Assembly (NCBI GenBank): GCA_028875725.1
Contig: JAPPCR010000023.1
Location: forward strand, 1 to 64,000
Direction of reading: 5' to 3'
Source: Acidobacteriota bacterium
GTDB taxonomy: Bacteria; Acidobacteriota; Thermoanaerobaculia; Multivoradales; Multivoraceae
DNA: 64,000 bases
The notes below the pieces were generated by a model. That model was not told where the DNA came from and did not search any database. It saw only the letters and a program-made list of their open reading frames with translations. How positions within the stretch are numbered: position 1 is the stretch's first letter; each line of letters starts with the position of its first letter. This document shows, in pieces, positions 1-10,366 of the stretch. The position numbers were made by a program, and so were the translations under genes.

Positions 1-1
1 G

Positions 2-529
2 TTCGTCCTCTCCGGCACGCGCGACGTCGGCCGCGGCAATCGCGGCGTCTACGTCGACGACCGGCGCTACGGCCGCGTGCTCGTCTCGTGGGAGGCTCTC
101 GGGCGGCTCGACTTCAGCGACGCGGTCGGAGAGAGCGGCCCCGCCTACGGCGACTTCCCGGCCGGTCAACCCCTCTCAGGCACCGTCACGACGCGAACGG
201 GCACTCGCCTCGCCGGCCGGCTGGTCTTCGACCTGGACGAAAGCGAAACGACCGAAACGCTGGACGCACCGGCGGGCGGCATCGACTACACGATCCCGTT
301 CGCCCTGGTCGCGTCGATTGTGCTTCCGGACCAGGAGGGACGCGGCGACGGCCGCCATGCCGGCGTGACGCTCCACAGCGGCGAGACCCTGGAACTCGAG
401 TGCACCGGCGACCTCGGGGAAGGGAACGCCGGCATGCTGATCTTCACGGACGGTGGCGACAGCGCCGAGTACGTACGCTGGGGCGACGTCGAGCGGATCG
501 ACCTCGAGCCCGTCGACGTCAGAAGATGA
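2..529 (+). CDS. Hypothetical protein, 5' end outside window
   Basis: The reading frame is open from the left edge to the TGA at 527-529, so the gene begins upstream of the window; a GTG at 77 is only an internal candidate. The visible 175 residues are acidic and beta-rich in appearance. They contain a segment resembling short Sm-like or SH3-like repeats (a threonine-rich 'GTVTTRTG' stretch, then 'GVTLHSGETLELE') and no transmembrane segment. I do not recognise a family. It ends convergently with the sulfatase gene, the two overlapping by 11 bases (519-529). Coding status is supported by the long open frame and typical third-position G/C bias. Confidence 0.6.
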   Translation, partial: FVLSGTRDVGRGNRGVYVDDRRYGRVLVSWEALGRLDFSDAVGESGPAYGDFPAGQPLSGTVTTRTGTRLAGRLVFDLDESETTETLDAPAGGIDYTIPFALVASIVLPDQEGRGDGRHAGVTLHSGETLELECTGDLGEGNAGMLIFTDGGDSAEYVRWGDVERIDLEPVDVRR

Positions 530-1994
530 GCTCGATCGCCTCGTCGTCGACCGTGCCGGCGGTACCCCGGTTGCTCCACCACCGCGGCTCGACGAGTTCG
601 CCTTCCCAGGCGTCGAGAGCGCGCCGGAGTTCGTCGAGGATGGCCTGCTCGTCGTCGGCGACGGGGGACCGCTCGCCGAGGTCGTTCGCCAGGTCGTGCA
701 GCCGGTTCAACTGGCCGAGCGGCGACCCGTGGGGCGCTTCCCAGTCAGGGAAGAGAGCGCCGAGCAACTGGAGCGAAGCGACCTGTTCCTCCGAGGCGCG
801 GTTGACCTGCCAGAGCTTCCAGTCGCCGCGACGGACGGCGCGGTTCGGGCCGGCCCGCCAGAACAGGGTCTCGTGGGGAACGCCGTCGACCTCGCCGCGC
901 AGGTAGGGAAGGAGGTCGACGCCGTCAAGCGGCTTCTCGGGAAGCGGCGCGCCGGCAGCGGCGGCAAACGTCGGCAGCAGGTCGAGCGACGACACCGCCG
1001 GCTCGTAGACCTGTCCCGGCTCCACGCCCGCCGGCCAGTTCAGCAGGAAGGGCACGCGGATGCCGCCCTCGAAGAACCAGCGCTTGCCGCCGCTGAGCGG
1101 ACCGTTGGTGCACCCGCCCTGGAGGTAGAAGGCGCAGCCGTTGTCGGAGAGGAAGACGATCAGGGTGTCGTCCTCGACGCCGTGCTCCCGCAGCCGGGCC
1201 CTGACCTCGCCCACGCTGTCGTCGACGGCCGAGACCATGGCCGCGAAGATGCGCACCCTCGGGTCCTCGATGTGCCGGTAGCGGTCGATGTACTTCGCGG
1301 TCGCCTGCAGCGGGGTGTGCGGCGCGTAGTGGGCGAGGTAGAGAAAGAAGGGCCGGTCGTGGTGCCGGTCGATGAAATCGAGCGCTTCGCGGGTCAAGAC
1401 CTCCGTCAGGTACTCACTCTCCTCGACGACCTCCCGGCCGCGGAAGATGGGGCGCTCCCGCACCTCGGCGAGCGGCAGCGGGCTCCAGTTCTCGACCCCT
1501 TCGGCGGACGGCTCAATGTAGATCGTGCCGCTCTGCATGCCGAAGAACTCGTCGAAGCCGCGGTCGAGGGGGTGCTTGCCGTCGCCCCAGCCGAGCTGCC
1601 ACTTGCCGACGGCGCCGGTCGCGTAACCGGCGGAGCGCATGACCTCGGCCAGCGTCGTCTCGTCCGGGTTCAGGCCGTAGTCCCGTCCCGACGGGTTGAA
1701 CTCGTAGCCCTGCCGCTGCGGGTAGCGGCCGGTCATCAGGCCGGCCCGGGACGGGCTGCAGACGGCCGCGGTGACGTAGCCGGCCTCGAAGCGGACGCCG
1801 CCGCGGGCGAGTTCGTCGATGTTCGGGGTGTCGATGATCTCGCTGCCGTAGATGCCGACGTCGCCGTAGCCGAGGTCGTCGGCGAGGATGAAGACGACGT
1901 TGGGCGGGCGGCTTGCCTGTTCGGTGGCCGGCTCCGCGGCGCAGCCGAGTGCGGCGACGAGGACCGCCGCCAGTACGAAGTGTTTACGCAACAC
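519..1994 (-). CDS. Sulfatase (arylsulfatase family) lipoprotein
   Basis: Hydrolase of sulfate esters, predicted to be exported and lipid-anchored: the N-terminus is a short signal ending in a lipobox with Cys18. The formylglycine-type motif CSPSR (Cys79) followed by AGLMTGRYPQ and the early metal-binding LADDLGYGD (Asp39, Asp40) are the two signatures of the type I sulfatase family; 491 residues is usual for it. A GTG at 1994 was chosen because GGAGG lies six bases upstream; upstream in-frame starts would add a non-signal tail. The gene overlaps the stop of the oxidoreductase gamma subunit by 11 bases, so translation is probably coupled. The substrate cannot be told from sequence. A dedicated formylglycine-generating enzyme is not in the window. 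Confidence 0.88.
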   Translation of the reverse strand: MLRKHFVLAAVLVAALGCAAEPATEQASRPPNVVFILADDLGYGDVGIYGSEIIDTPNIDELARGGVRFEAGYVTAAVCSPSRAGLMTGRYPQRQGYEFNPSGRDYGLNPDETTLAEVMRSAGYATGAVGKWQLGWGDGKHPLDRGFDEFFGMQSGTIYIEPSAEGVENWSPLPLAEVRERPIFRGREVVEESEYLTEVLTREALDFIDRHHDRPFFLYLAHYAPHTPLQATAKYIDRYRHIEDPRVRIFAAMVSAVDDSVGEVRARLREHGVEDDTLIVFLSDNGCAFYLQGGCTNGPLSGGKRWFFEGGIRVPFLLNWPAGVEPGQVYEPAVSSLDLLPTFAAAAGAPLPEKPLDGVDLLPYLRGEVDGVPHETLFWRAGPNRAVRRGDWKLWQVNRASEEQVASLQLLGALFPDWEAPHGSPLGQLNRLHDLANDLGERSPVADDEQAILDELRRALDAWEGELVEPRWWSNRGTAGTVDDEAIELIF

Positions 1995-2571
1995 GGTATT
2001 CCTCCGGATCGATCTGCGACACGGCCTCGAGCACCGCCCGGTTGCCCGGTAGCAGCTTGTGACGCCACACCGGCAGGTAGTCCTCCATGCCGGCGAGCAG
2101 CTCATCGATGGTGAAATGGCCGACGATCAGGTTGTAGAGCCCGAGCATGCCCATGTTGGCCAGGCCGGGCGCGCCGCCGTCGCGGGCCAACTGGAAGACG
2201 GGAACGCCGTACGAACGGACGCCTTCGAGCGCCGGTGGGTTCCGGACCCGGGAGCTGTCCCAGAGGATGAGCCCGCCGGGTTCGACGCCCGGGCCGTACG
2301 ACAGGTAGCCGGCGTGGTCGAACGCGAGCACCGCGGTGTAGGTCTCGATCACCGGGTTGTCGATCGGCTCGTCGCTCGAGAGGACGACCGTGCCCTCGAC
2401 CAGGCCGCCACGGGTCTCCGGGTTGTAGTCGGAGGTGTAGGCCATGTGCCAGCCCTTCGCGGCCGCCGCGTAGCCGAGCGTCTTGAGGCAGGTCAGGAGC
2501 CCTGCGCCGCCGGTGCCGGCGCCGCCGACACGCTCCACGATGCCCCCGGTCGGACTCGCGTCGACGCTCAT
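1984..2571 (-). CDS. 2-oxoacid:ferredoxin oxidoreductase, gamma subunit
   Basis: Catalytic-domain gamma subunit of the pyruvate/2-oxoacid ferredoxin oxidoreductase superfamily, 195 residues, the usual size when this domain is a separate chain. The N-terminal glycine-rich GGAGTGGAGLLTCLKTLGY and the following 'SDYNPETRGG' (the conserved E-x-R-G-G region) are typical. It begins at an ATG overlapping the beta-subunit stop (ATGA) and ends inside the sulfatase start. Together with the ferredoxin, alpha and beta genes it forms a four-subunit enzyme. Whether the substrate is 2-oxoglutarate (Kor), branched-chain 2-oxoacids (Vor) or another 2-oxoacid cannot be decided here. Confidence 0.88.
   Translation of the reverse strand: MSVDASPTGGIVERVGGAGTGGAGLLTCLKTLGYAAAAKGWHMAYTSDYNPETRGGLVEGTVVLSSDEPIDNPVIETYTAVLAFDHAGYLSYGPGVEPGGLILWDSSRVRNPPALEGVRSYGVPVFQLARDGGAPGLANMGMLGLYNLIVGHFTIDELLAGMEDYLPVWRHKLLPGNRAVLEAVSQIDPEEYRVA
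2001..2005 (-). promoter_or_regulatory. Ribosome binding site for the sulfatase
   Basis: GGAGG on the minus strand, six bases before the GTG at 1994. It lies inside the 3' end of the gamma-subunit gene and decides the sulfatase start in favour of this GTG. Confidence 0.6.
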
Positions 2572-3404
2572 CGGACCCGGATCGGCGGGTAGCCCTCGGG
2601 CACCGTCGCCTCACCCATCTGGAAGTACTTCATGATCTGGTCTTCGATGAACTGGTTCGAGCTCTCCGGCGTGAAGGTCACGCCGCCGCCCTTCCAGTTC
2701 ACGTTGCAGTTGCCGAGACAGTCGATGACCTTCATCCCCTTGATGCCGGCGAGGTGGATGTCGAACGCGCGCCGGATCATCCGGCTCGCCTCGCGGTAGC
2801 GAACACCCGAAGTCAACGCGCAACGCCCCGCGTACACGACGCCGGGGAAGTGCTCCAGCGTCTTGATGATGTCCATGGGATAGCCCATGACCTCCTCGTC
2901 GCGGCCACCCTGGAAGGTGGTCGTCGGCACCTCCTTCGTCGTCGTCGGGCCCATCTGGCCGCCCGTCATGCCGTAGGCGTTGTTGTTGTAGATGACGACG
3001 ATGAAGTTCTCGCGCCGGTTGCAGGCGTGCATCAGGCCCGCCAGGCCGATGCCGCAGGCATCGCCGTCGCCTGAGTACTGGACGACGATCCGCTCGGGCG
3101 CCATGCGGGAAACGCCGGTCGCCGTGTCGCTGGCGCGGCCGTGCGGCGAGAGCACGGTGTTCACCTCCATCTGCGCCGCGATCGTCGAGCCGCAGCCGAC
3201 GCCCAGCGCCAGGATCGTCTTCTCCGCCAGGTCGAGCTCGGTCACCAGGTCGCAGAGGATCTGGCTCACCGAGCCATGCCCGCAACCGGGGCACCAGGAC
3301 GACGGCAGCCCGGTGTGGACATCGAGTTGCGGCGAGATCTTGCGCGCTTCGACGCCCTCCGGAGGCGTGTAGCGGGCCGGCGCGCGGGCGGCTGGTTCAC
3401 TCAC
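2568..3404 (-). CDS. 2-oxoacid:ferredoxin oxidoreductase, TPP-binding beta subunit
   Basis: Thiamine-diphosphate subunit, 278 residues. The TPP/magnesium motif is clear as GDGDACGIG followed by NNNAYGMTGGQ. The N-terminal WCPGCGHG is the conserved cysteine region of these beta chains, and a further cysteine near the C-terminus (CLGNCNVNWKGGG) is also usual for the cluster-binding version. The start is GTG at 3404, preceded by GGAGG and overlapping the alpha-subunit stop by 8 bases. The enzyme decarboxylates a 2-oxoacid with CoA to an acyl-CoA and passes two electrons to ferredoxin, presumably the product of the gene at 4656-4964. Confidence 0.92.
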   Translation of the reverse strand: MSEPAARAPARYTPPEGVEARKISPQLDVHTGLPSSWCPGCGHGSVSQILCDLVTELDLAEKTILALGVGCGSTIAAQMEVNTVLSPHGRASDTATGVSRMAPERIVVQYSGDGDACGIGLAGLMHACNRRENFIVVIYNNNAYGMTGGQMGPTTTKEVPTTTFQGGRDEEVMGYPMDIIKTLEHFPGVVYAGRCALTSGVRYREASRMIRRAFDIHLAGIKGMKVIDCLGNCNVNWKGGGVTFTPESSNQFIEDQIMKYFQMGEATVPEGYPPIRVR

Positions 3405-4659
3405 GTCCGACCTCCGGGATCACGGTGTTCTTGCGGATGCCGAGCAGGTTGTCGAGCATGGCCTGGGCGCCCTCCTGTCCGCGCCGGGCGGCGAGTTGGT
3501 CGAGCATCTGTTTCCTCGCCGGCGGATGGGTGTCGGCGAGGTGAAAGGCGGTCGGATGGACGTCATGGAAGCCCCGGGGTTCCACCGGTTGCCCGGCGGT
3601 CATCTGACGGATCGCCGCGAGCACGGCCCGGGCCGGGATTGCCAGAGCCGGCTGTCCGAAGAACTGAACAGGACACCGGCCGGCGACGGCAAGGCGCACA
3701 TCGGTGAGGACCTGGCCGAAGTTGATCTCGACGGTCAAGACCTCGCGGACCTGGGAGGCGAGCTCCCCGAGCGGCGCTTCCGGGAACGGGAACAGGGTGA
3801 CCGGCCGGAACAGGCCGACCTTGATCCCTTCCTCGCGGGCCTGCTTCACGACCTCCTTCGCGATCCGGGCCATGATCCCGTAGGCGACGACGACGAACTC
3901 CGCGTCGTCGCAGCGGTAGCTGTCCCAGCGCGTCTCCTCCGCGCGCATCCGCTCCAGCTTGTGCTGGATCTCGTAGCAGACCATCGTGTCGAGTTCGGGG
4001 GTCCGGGCGGCGCCCACGACCCGCCGCTTCTCGCGCAGGGAACGGTCGAGCGCCCAGCTCTTGTCCGGCAGGTCGCGTTCCGGCACCTCGAACGGCTGCA
4101 GCGTCTCGATCATGTTCGCCATCTTGCCGTCGATGCAGACCACGGCCGGGATGCTGTAGAGGTCGGCCACGTCGAAGGCCTCGGCCGTGAGCTGCACCGT
4201 CTCGGTGATCGTGGACGGCGCGAACAAAGGCAACTGGTAGTCGCCGTTGCCGAGACCGCGGAGCATGCGGATGTCCGACTGCGCCGGATAGAGACCGCCC
4301 GAGACGCCCACATGGGCGCGAGTGAGCGCCCCCAGCACCATCGGCGTTTCGGCCCCGGCGGCGTTCGTCAGGCCGTCGATCATGAGGGTCAGCCCCGGGC
4401 CGACCGACGCGGTCATCGCCCGCTTGCCGCAGGCGGCGGCACCGAACACCGCCATCACGCTCGAGATCTCGTCGCCGAGTTGCTGGAAGACGCCGCCCTG
4501 CTCGGGCAGGGCTTCGGCGACGTACTCGAGCAGTTCGGTCTGCGGCGTGATCGGGTAGCCGGCGAAGTAGTCGAGGCCCGCGGCCATCGCGCCGATGCCC
4601 ATCGCGTGGGCGCCCATCGTCGGCTTGCCGATCGGCGGCACGAAGGGTTGCTCGCTCAT
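3397..4659 (-). CDS. 2-oxoacid:ferredoxin oxidoreductase, alpha subunit
   Basis: Alpha chain of 420 residues from the ATG at 4659, which overlaps the ferredoxin stop as ATGA; a longer open frame upstream reads through the ferredoxin gene and is not real. The N-terminal pattern 'GAHAMGIGAMAAGLDYFAGY' followed by PITPQTELLEY is typical of VorB/KorA-type chains. The mid-section GPGLTLMIDGL and the C-terminal domain-II sequence 'VGLFRPVTLFPFPE' fit the family. It is translated with the beta and gamma chains in one overlapping operon. Substrate assignment (2-oxoglutarate versus 3-methyl-2-oxobutanoate) is left open. Confidence 0.9.
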   Translation of the reverse strand: MSEQPFVPPIGKPTMGAHAMGIGAMAAGLDYFAGYPITPQTELLEYVAEALPEQGGVFQQLGDEISSVMAVFGAAACGKRAMTASVGPGLTLMIDGLTNAAGAETPMVLGALTRAHVGVSGGLYPAQSDIRMLRGLGNGDYQLPLFAPSTITETVQLTAEAFDVADLYSIPAVVCIDGKMANMIETLQPFEVPERDLPDKSWALDRSLREKRRVVGAARTPELDTMVCYEIQHKLERMRAEETRWDSYRCDDAEFVVVAYGIMARIAKEVVKQAREEGIKVGLFRPVTLFPFPEAPLGELASQVREVLTVEINFGQVLTDVRLAVAGRCPVQFFGQPALAIPARAVLAAIRQMTAGQPVEPRGFHDVHPTAFHLADTHPPARKQMLDQLAARRGQEGAQAMLDNLLGIRKNTVIPEVGRE

Positions 4660-4964
4660 GGCAGTTCCTCGTGCGGGAGCGGCTGGTCGAAGCGGAACAC
4701 CTCGATCGCCTGGTCGGGGCAGACCATCGCGCAGAGGTTGCAGCCGATGCAGTACTTCATCAGGTCCGCCTCCACGATCACCGGCCGCCAGCCCATCATG
4801 TTGGCGCCCTGCCCGGGCTCGATGATTCGCACCGGGCAAGCCGGGATGCAGAGGTCGCAGCCCTTGCAGAGCTGCTCGAAGATCTCGATGTAGCCGCGCT
4901 GCGCGTCGGGACGCGGCACCTCCTTCGCCTCGATCAGGTGGCCCGATGCGCCGTCAGCAGACAC
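4656..4964 (-). CDS. 2x[4Fe-4S] ferredoxin, delta subunit of the oxidoreductase
   Basis: Small electron-transfer protein of 102 residues with two complete bacterial-type cluster motifs, CKGCDLCIPACP and CIGCNLCAMVCP. The 20-residue insert between them and the acidic C-terminal tail are common in delta subunits of Kor/Vor enzymes. The start is GTG at 4964, overlapping the dehydrogenase stop by 11 bases; the stop overlaps the alpha-subunit ATG. It would accept electrons from the TPP subunit and pass them on. Electron acceptors elsewhere in the neighbourhood (the three iron-sulfur reductases at 9.4-12.3 kb) are an attractive but unproven destination. Confidence 0.92.
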   Translation of the reverse strand: MSADGASGHLIEAKEVPRPDAQRGYIEIFEQLCKGCDLCIPACPVRIIEPGQGANMMGWRPVIVEADLMKYCIGCNLCAMVCPDQAIEVFRFDQPLPHEELP

Positions 4965-5940
4965 GATGATGCGGCTCCTCCCCGCGCAGGACGCGGTTGA
5001 TGTTGGCGATGCTCTCCCGGATCGCGTTTATCACGCATTCGTTCGTGCTGCCGCCGCTGTGGGGAGAGAGAAAGGCGTTCGGCGCGCCGAGCAGCGGGTT
5101 GTCCGCCCGAATCGGCTCGACGCTGAAGACGTCGATGGCGGCTCCGGCGATCCGGCCCTTCGCCAGCGCGTCGGCGAGATCGTCCTCCTTCACGATGCCG
5201 CCGCGCGACGTGTTGACCAGGAACGCCGAAGGCTTCATCAGCGCGAGTTCCGAAGCGCCGATCAGATCCCGCGTCGCGCCGGTGAGCGGTACGTGGACGC
5301 TGACCACGTCGGCCTCCCGCAGCAACTGCTCGAACGGAAGCCGGACGACGCCGAGCTCACGTTCGCCGGCGCCCGGCTCCAGCCCGCGCTCCCGCTCGCG
5401 CTCCGGAGCGCTTGCCGAGAGCAACTCCATCTCGAGCGCCAGGGCCCGCTTCGCCACTTCGTGCGCAATCGCCCCGTAACCGACGAGTCCCAGCTTCTTG
5501 CCACGTACCTCGTTGCTGCCCCGGGCGAACAGGGACGGGTAGGGGTTCTCGAACCGGCGCAGGGCCGCCGTCGCGTCCGCCATGCGTCGCAAGAGAAAGA
5601 TGCACGCCATGATCACGTACTCGGCCACCGACACGGCGTTCGCCTGGGGTACGTTGCACACCGGGACACCGAGTTCCCGGGCCGCGTCGACGTCGATGTT
5701 GTCGACGCCGACCCCGACCTGCTGGATCAGCTCCACGCCGTTCAGGAGTTCCAGTTCGGCCCTTCCCACCAGGTAGGGGTGCGTGGTCAGCAGGGCGCGA
5801 GCGCCCTCCGTCAGCTCGGCGGTCAGGTCGTCGTTCCGGTGGACGAAGCAGGCCTCCCAGTGATCCGGAAACCGGGCGATCCGGTCACGCGGACCCGGCG
5901 GCACGAGACAGATCACCTTGTTGCCCCGGTTTCCGCTCAT
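4954..5940 (-). CDS. D-isomer-specific 2-hydroxyacid dehydrogenase
   Basis: NAD(P)-dependent oxidoreductase of 328 residues in the phosphoglycerate/lactate dehydrogenase family. The nucleotide-binding segment KLGLVGYGAIAHEVAKRA, the NTSRGGIVKEDDL block with the catalytic Arg region, and the 'IDVFSVEP' and SPHSGGSTNE segments (catalytic Glu and His) are in the right order. It is the first gene of the operon that continues with ferredoxin and 2-oxoacid oxidoreductase, so a plausible role is oxidising a D-2-hydroxyacid to the 2-oxoacid used next. It could instead be a serine-pathway SerA-like enzyme; no ACT domain is present. The start ATG follows GAGAAAG. Confidence 0.85.
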   Translation of the reverse strand: MSGNRGNKVICLVPPGPRDRIARFPDHWEACFVHRNDDLTAELTEGARALLTTHPYLVGRAELELLNGVELIQQVGVGVDNIDVDAARELGVPVCNVPQANAVSVAEYVIMACIFLLRRMADATAALRRFENPYPSLFARGSNEVRGKKLGLVGYGAIAHEVAKRALALEMELLSASAPERERERGLEPGAGERELGVVRLPFEQLLREADVVSVHVPLTGATRDLIGASELALMKPSAFLVNTSRGGIVKEDDLADALAKGRIAGAAIDVFSVEPIRADNPLLGAPNAFLSPHSGGSTNECVINAIRESIANINRVLRGEEPHHRVC

Positions 5941-6007
5941 CTTTCTCGTTTCTGCCTGAGGAGTACACTCTGCATCCTACTCCCAACCACGTTCGAGAGA
6001 TCCCTCC

Positions 6008-7863
6008 ATGAGATGGAACCGCCCTGCGGCCCTCACCGTGCTCCTCCCCGCCCTCCTCATCGGCTGCGGGAGCCCCGCCGGCGACACCGACGACGGCCCG
6101 GACGCGCTCGACCAGGCAACCGCGCCGCAGCCCAATCCGCTGCGCGATGCCTACTTCGGCGACCTGCACGTCCACACCCGCTTCTCGATGGACGCGTACA
6201 TCTTCGACGTGCGGGCCACCCCGGACGACGCCTACCGCTTCGCCCGCGGCGCGCCGCTCGTTCATCCCGCCGGCCACACGATGCAGCTCCGCCGGCCCCT
6301 GGACTTCCAGGCGGTCACCGACCACGGCATCCTGCTCGGCGTGCTGCCGGCGATGGACGACCCCAACGACCCGCTGTACCAGGTGCCGCTGGCCAGGGAA
6401 CTCCGCGAACTGGGGCCCTCCGAGGGCTTCCAGCGCGGGCTCCAGGCCTACCGCGACGGCGAGTTCCACAAGATCGACGGGCGCAAGGCGAACCGTACCG
6501 CCTGGCTGAGAATCGTTGAGTCCGCGGAGCGCCACAACGACCCGGGCGCCTTCACAACCTTCATCGGCTACGAATACACCACCACCGCCGCCGACACGGG
6601 CAACCTCCACCGCAACGTGATCTTCCGCGGCAGCGAGGCGCCGGAGGTGCCGTTCTCGGCGATGGACTCGGACAACCCGGAGGATCTGTGGGCCTGGCTC
6701 GACAACCTCCGCGACAACGGCGTCGAAGCGCTCGCCATTCCCCACAACTCGAACGGCAGTAACGGCAACATGTTCAGGCTGTTGACGTTCGGCGGCGCCC
6801 GGCTCGACGCGGAGTACGCCGAGACGCGGATGCGCAACGAGCCGATCGTCGAGGTGACCCAGGTCAAGGGCACGTCGGAGGTCCATCCGATGCTGTCGCC
6901 GAACGACGAGTGGGCCGCCTTCGAGATCATGCCCTTCCGGGTGAGCAGCACCCTCCCGAGCGAACCCCAGGGAAGCTACGTGCGCACCGCCTACCTCGAC
7001 GGGCTGCTGCTCGAGGAGACCCAGGGCTTCAACCCCTTCCGATTCGGCCTGGTCGGCGCGACGGACAGCCACAACGCCGGCGGCACGCCGGACGAGGACA
7101 ACTACCACAGCAAGGTCGGCAGGCGGGACGGCACGCCGCAGCTTCGCGGCTCCGTGCCGCTCGACGAACCGAACCCGGACGGCTCCCCCGCCTACGCCCA
7201 GACCTACTTCCAGATGTGGGGCGCCTCCGGCCTGACCGGAGTCTGGGCCGAGCAGAACACGCGCGACTCGATCTACGACGCGTTCCGGCGCAAGGAGACG
7301 TTCGCGACGACCGGGCCGCGGATCCAGGTGCGGTTCTTCGGCGGCTACGACTTCGACGCGGGACTCGCCGACGACCCCGACCTGATCGCCAGGGCCTACG
7401 AGCAGGGCGTCGCGATGGGCGGCGAGCTCCTGGCGGACGGCAAGCGAGCGCCGAAACTGCTGTTGTGGGCCGCGGGCGACCCGGAGGGCGCCGGCCTGCA
7501 GCGGCTCCAGGTCGTCAAGGGCTGGGTCGACGGCGGCGAGGCGCACGAAACCGTCATCGACGTCGCCTGCTCCGACGGCGGCACGCCGTCGGGCGACCCG
7601 GCGCGCTGCCCCGACAACGGCGCCACCGTCGACCTGTCCGACTGCAGCATTTCCGAGGACCTCGGCGCCGCCGAGCTCCACGCCGTGTTCGAGGACCCGG
7701 GGTTCGATCCCGGCCAGCGGGCGGTCTACTACCTGCGGGTGCTCGAGAACCCGACCTGCCGCTGGTCGACCTGGGACGCGATCCGCGCGGGCGTCGAGCC
7801 ACGGCCCGGCCTGCCGCCAACGATCCAGGAACGCGCCTGGTCGTCGCCGATCTGGTACCGGCC

Positions 7864-7867
<4 letters not shown>
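6008..7867 (+). CDS. DUF3604 (PHP-like) lipoprotein, copy 1
   Basis: Secreted lipoprotein of 619 residues (lipobox LLIGC, Cys20). The metal-binding style motif GDLHVHTRFS (His54, His56) followed by a later TDH and a conserved GTSEVHP is typical of DUF3604 proteins, which resemble PHP phosphoesterases; their substrate is unknown to me. The C-terminus has a cysteine-bearing, beta-rich section ending in ERAWSSPIWY. A paralogue of exactly the same length lies at 18875-20734 on the other strand. The next gene overlaps this stop by ATGA, so both are in one operon. The start follows a GAGAGA stretch in a 67-base divergent intergenic region. Confidence 0.9.
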
Positions 7868-9348
<1,481 letters not shown>

Positions 9349-9355
9349 ACGCCGA

Positions 9356-10366
9356 GTGCGCTTGAGCGAAGGCACCACAAACGGCGACGAGCACGTGTCG
9401 ACCGAGGTCGAAGCGACGGCAACAGATCTCGCCATCGACCTGATCGGCTACGCCTCGACGACCGATCTCGAGCAGCGCCTCGACGCGCGTCACCGGCCTT
9501 CCACGCTGAGCCCGGAGGCCCGCACCCTGATCGTCCTCGGCAAGCGCACCCTCCGCGGCGTGCTCTGGGCGAAACACCTGCCCAGCAAGCAGCTCGCCGG
9601 TGGCCGCACCCTCCGCGCCCTGGAGTTCGCCGCCGAGCGGATCGCCTTCGACCTCGAACGTCGAGGCGCTCTCGCCCTGCCCGTCTCGCCGGCATCGCTC
9701 GACTTCGAGAAGAGGACGCCGGGCGACCTGCTTCCCGCCGGCCAGGGCTCGCCGCTGCTGCGCGAGGGCGCGGTGCTCGCCGGACTAGGCACGCTCGGCC
9801 TGAACCGGATGGTGCTGACGCCGGAGTACGGTCCGCGCGTCTTCTTCGCGGGTGTCCTGACCTCGGCCGAGGTCCCACCGGGATCCGAACTCGACGAGGA
9901 GCTCTGCCTCGGCCTCGAGGAGTGCGGCCGCTGCGCAGCGATCTGTCCCGCCGACGCAATCCCAAGACGCGCCCCCCGAGATGCCGACGTCGCCTCGATC
10001 CGCGGCCTCGACGAAGGAGCCTGCGCCCGGAGCTGCCAGCCGTTCGGCTTCGAGGCATTCAGCGACCACCTCGCGTCGATCTTCGACGCCCGCACCGGCG
10101 ACGAGATGTGGCAGCGGATGCGCGGCCGCAAGTCCGGCGAGATCTGGTCCGAGATGGCGATGATGAAGGAGGCGGCGCTCACCGGCTGCAGCGAGTGCGT
10201 CCAGGTGTGTCCCGTCGGCCGCGACTACGAGCGCCTGCACACGTCCGCCCATCGCCGCCACGACCTGCCCGACCGCCTGCCGCGCCGCGAGGCGGACGGC
10301 CTCGTCGAGATCGAGAACCTCGGGCCGCAGATGCGACGCCGCACGACCTGGGAGCAGGAGCGGTAG
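9356..10366 (+). CDS. Iron-sulfur protein of the RdhA/QueG superfamily, paralogue 1
   Basis: Cytoplasmic protein of about 336 residues without a signal or Tat sequence. The middle has LGTLGLNRMVLTPEYGPRV, which matches the conserved 'G.G..G.....P..GPR' region of reductive dehalogenases. The C-terminal half has two cluster regions: C-x5-C-x2-C-x3-CP (CLGLEECGRCAAICP) and a later CARSC plus CSECVQVCP. In RdhA and epoxyqueuosine reductase these hold two [4Fe-4S] clusters next to a corrinoid. GTG at 9356 is the favoured start; TTG 9362 and GTG 9395 are alternatives because no strong Shine-Dalgarno is visible. The next paralogue begins within this stop codon. Confidence 0.75.
   Translation: MRLSEGTTNGDEHVSTEVEATATDLAIDLIGYASTTDLEQRLDARHRPSTLSPEARTLIVLGKRTLRGVLWAKHLPSKQLAGGRTLRALEFAAERIAFDLERRGALALPVSPASLDFEKRTPGDLLPAGQGSPLLREGAVLAGLGTLGLNRMVLTPEYGPRVFFAGVLTSAEVPPGSELDEELCLGLEECGRCAAICPADAIPRRAPRDADVASIRGLDEGACARSCQPFGFEAFSDHLASIFDARTGDEMWQRMRGRKSGEIWSEMAMMKEAALTGCSECVQVCPVGRDYERLHTSAHRRHDLPDRLPRREADGLVEIENLGPQMRRRTTWEQER

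Noticed and set aside
453..2114. Long plus-strand open frames opposite the sulfatase (453-2114 and 88-906)
   Set aside because: They are antisense shadows in G+C-rich DNA; the minus-strand frame has clear sulfatase motifs, while these have low-complexity Arg/Ala/Val sequence.
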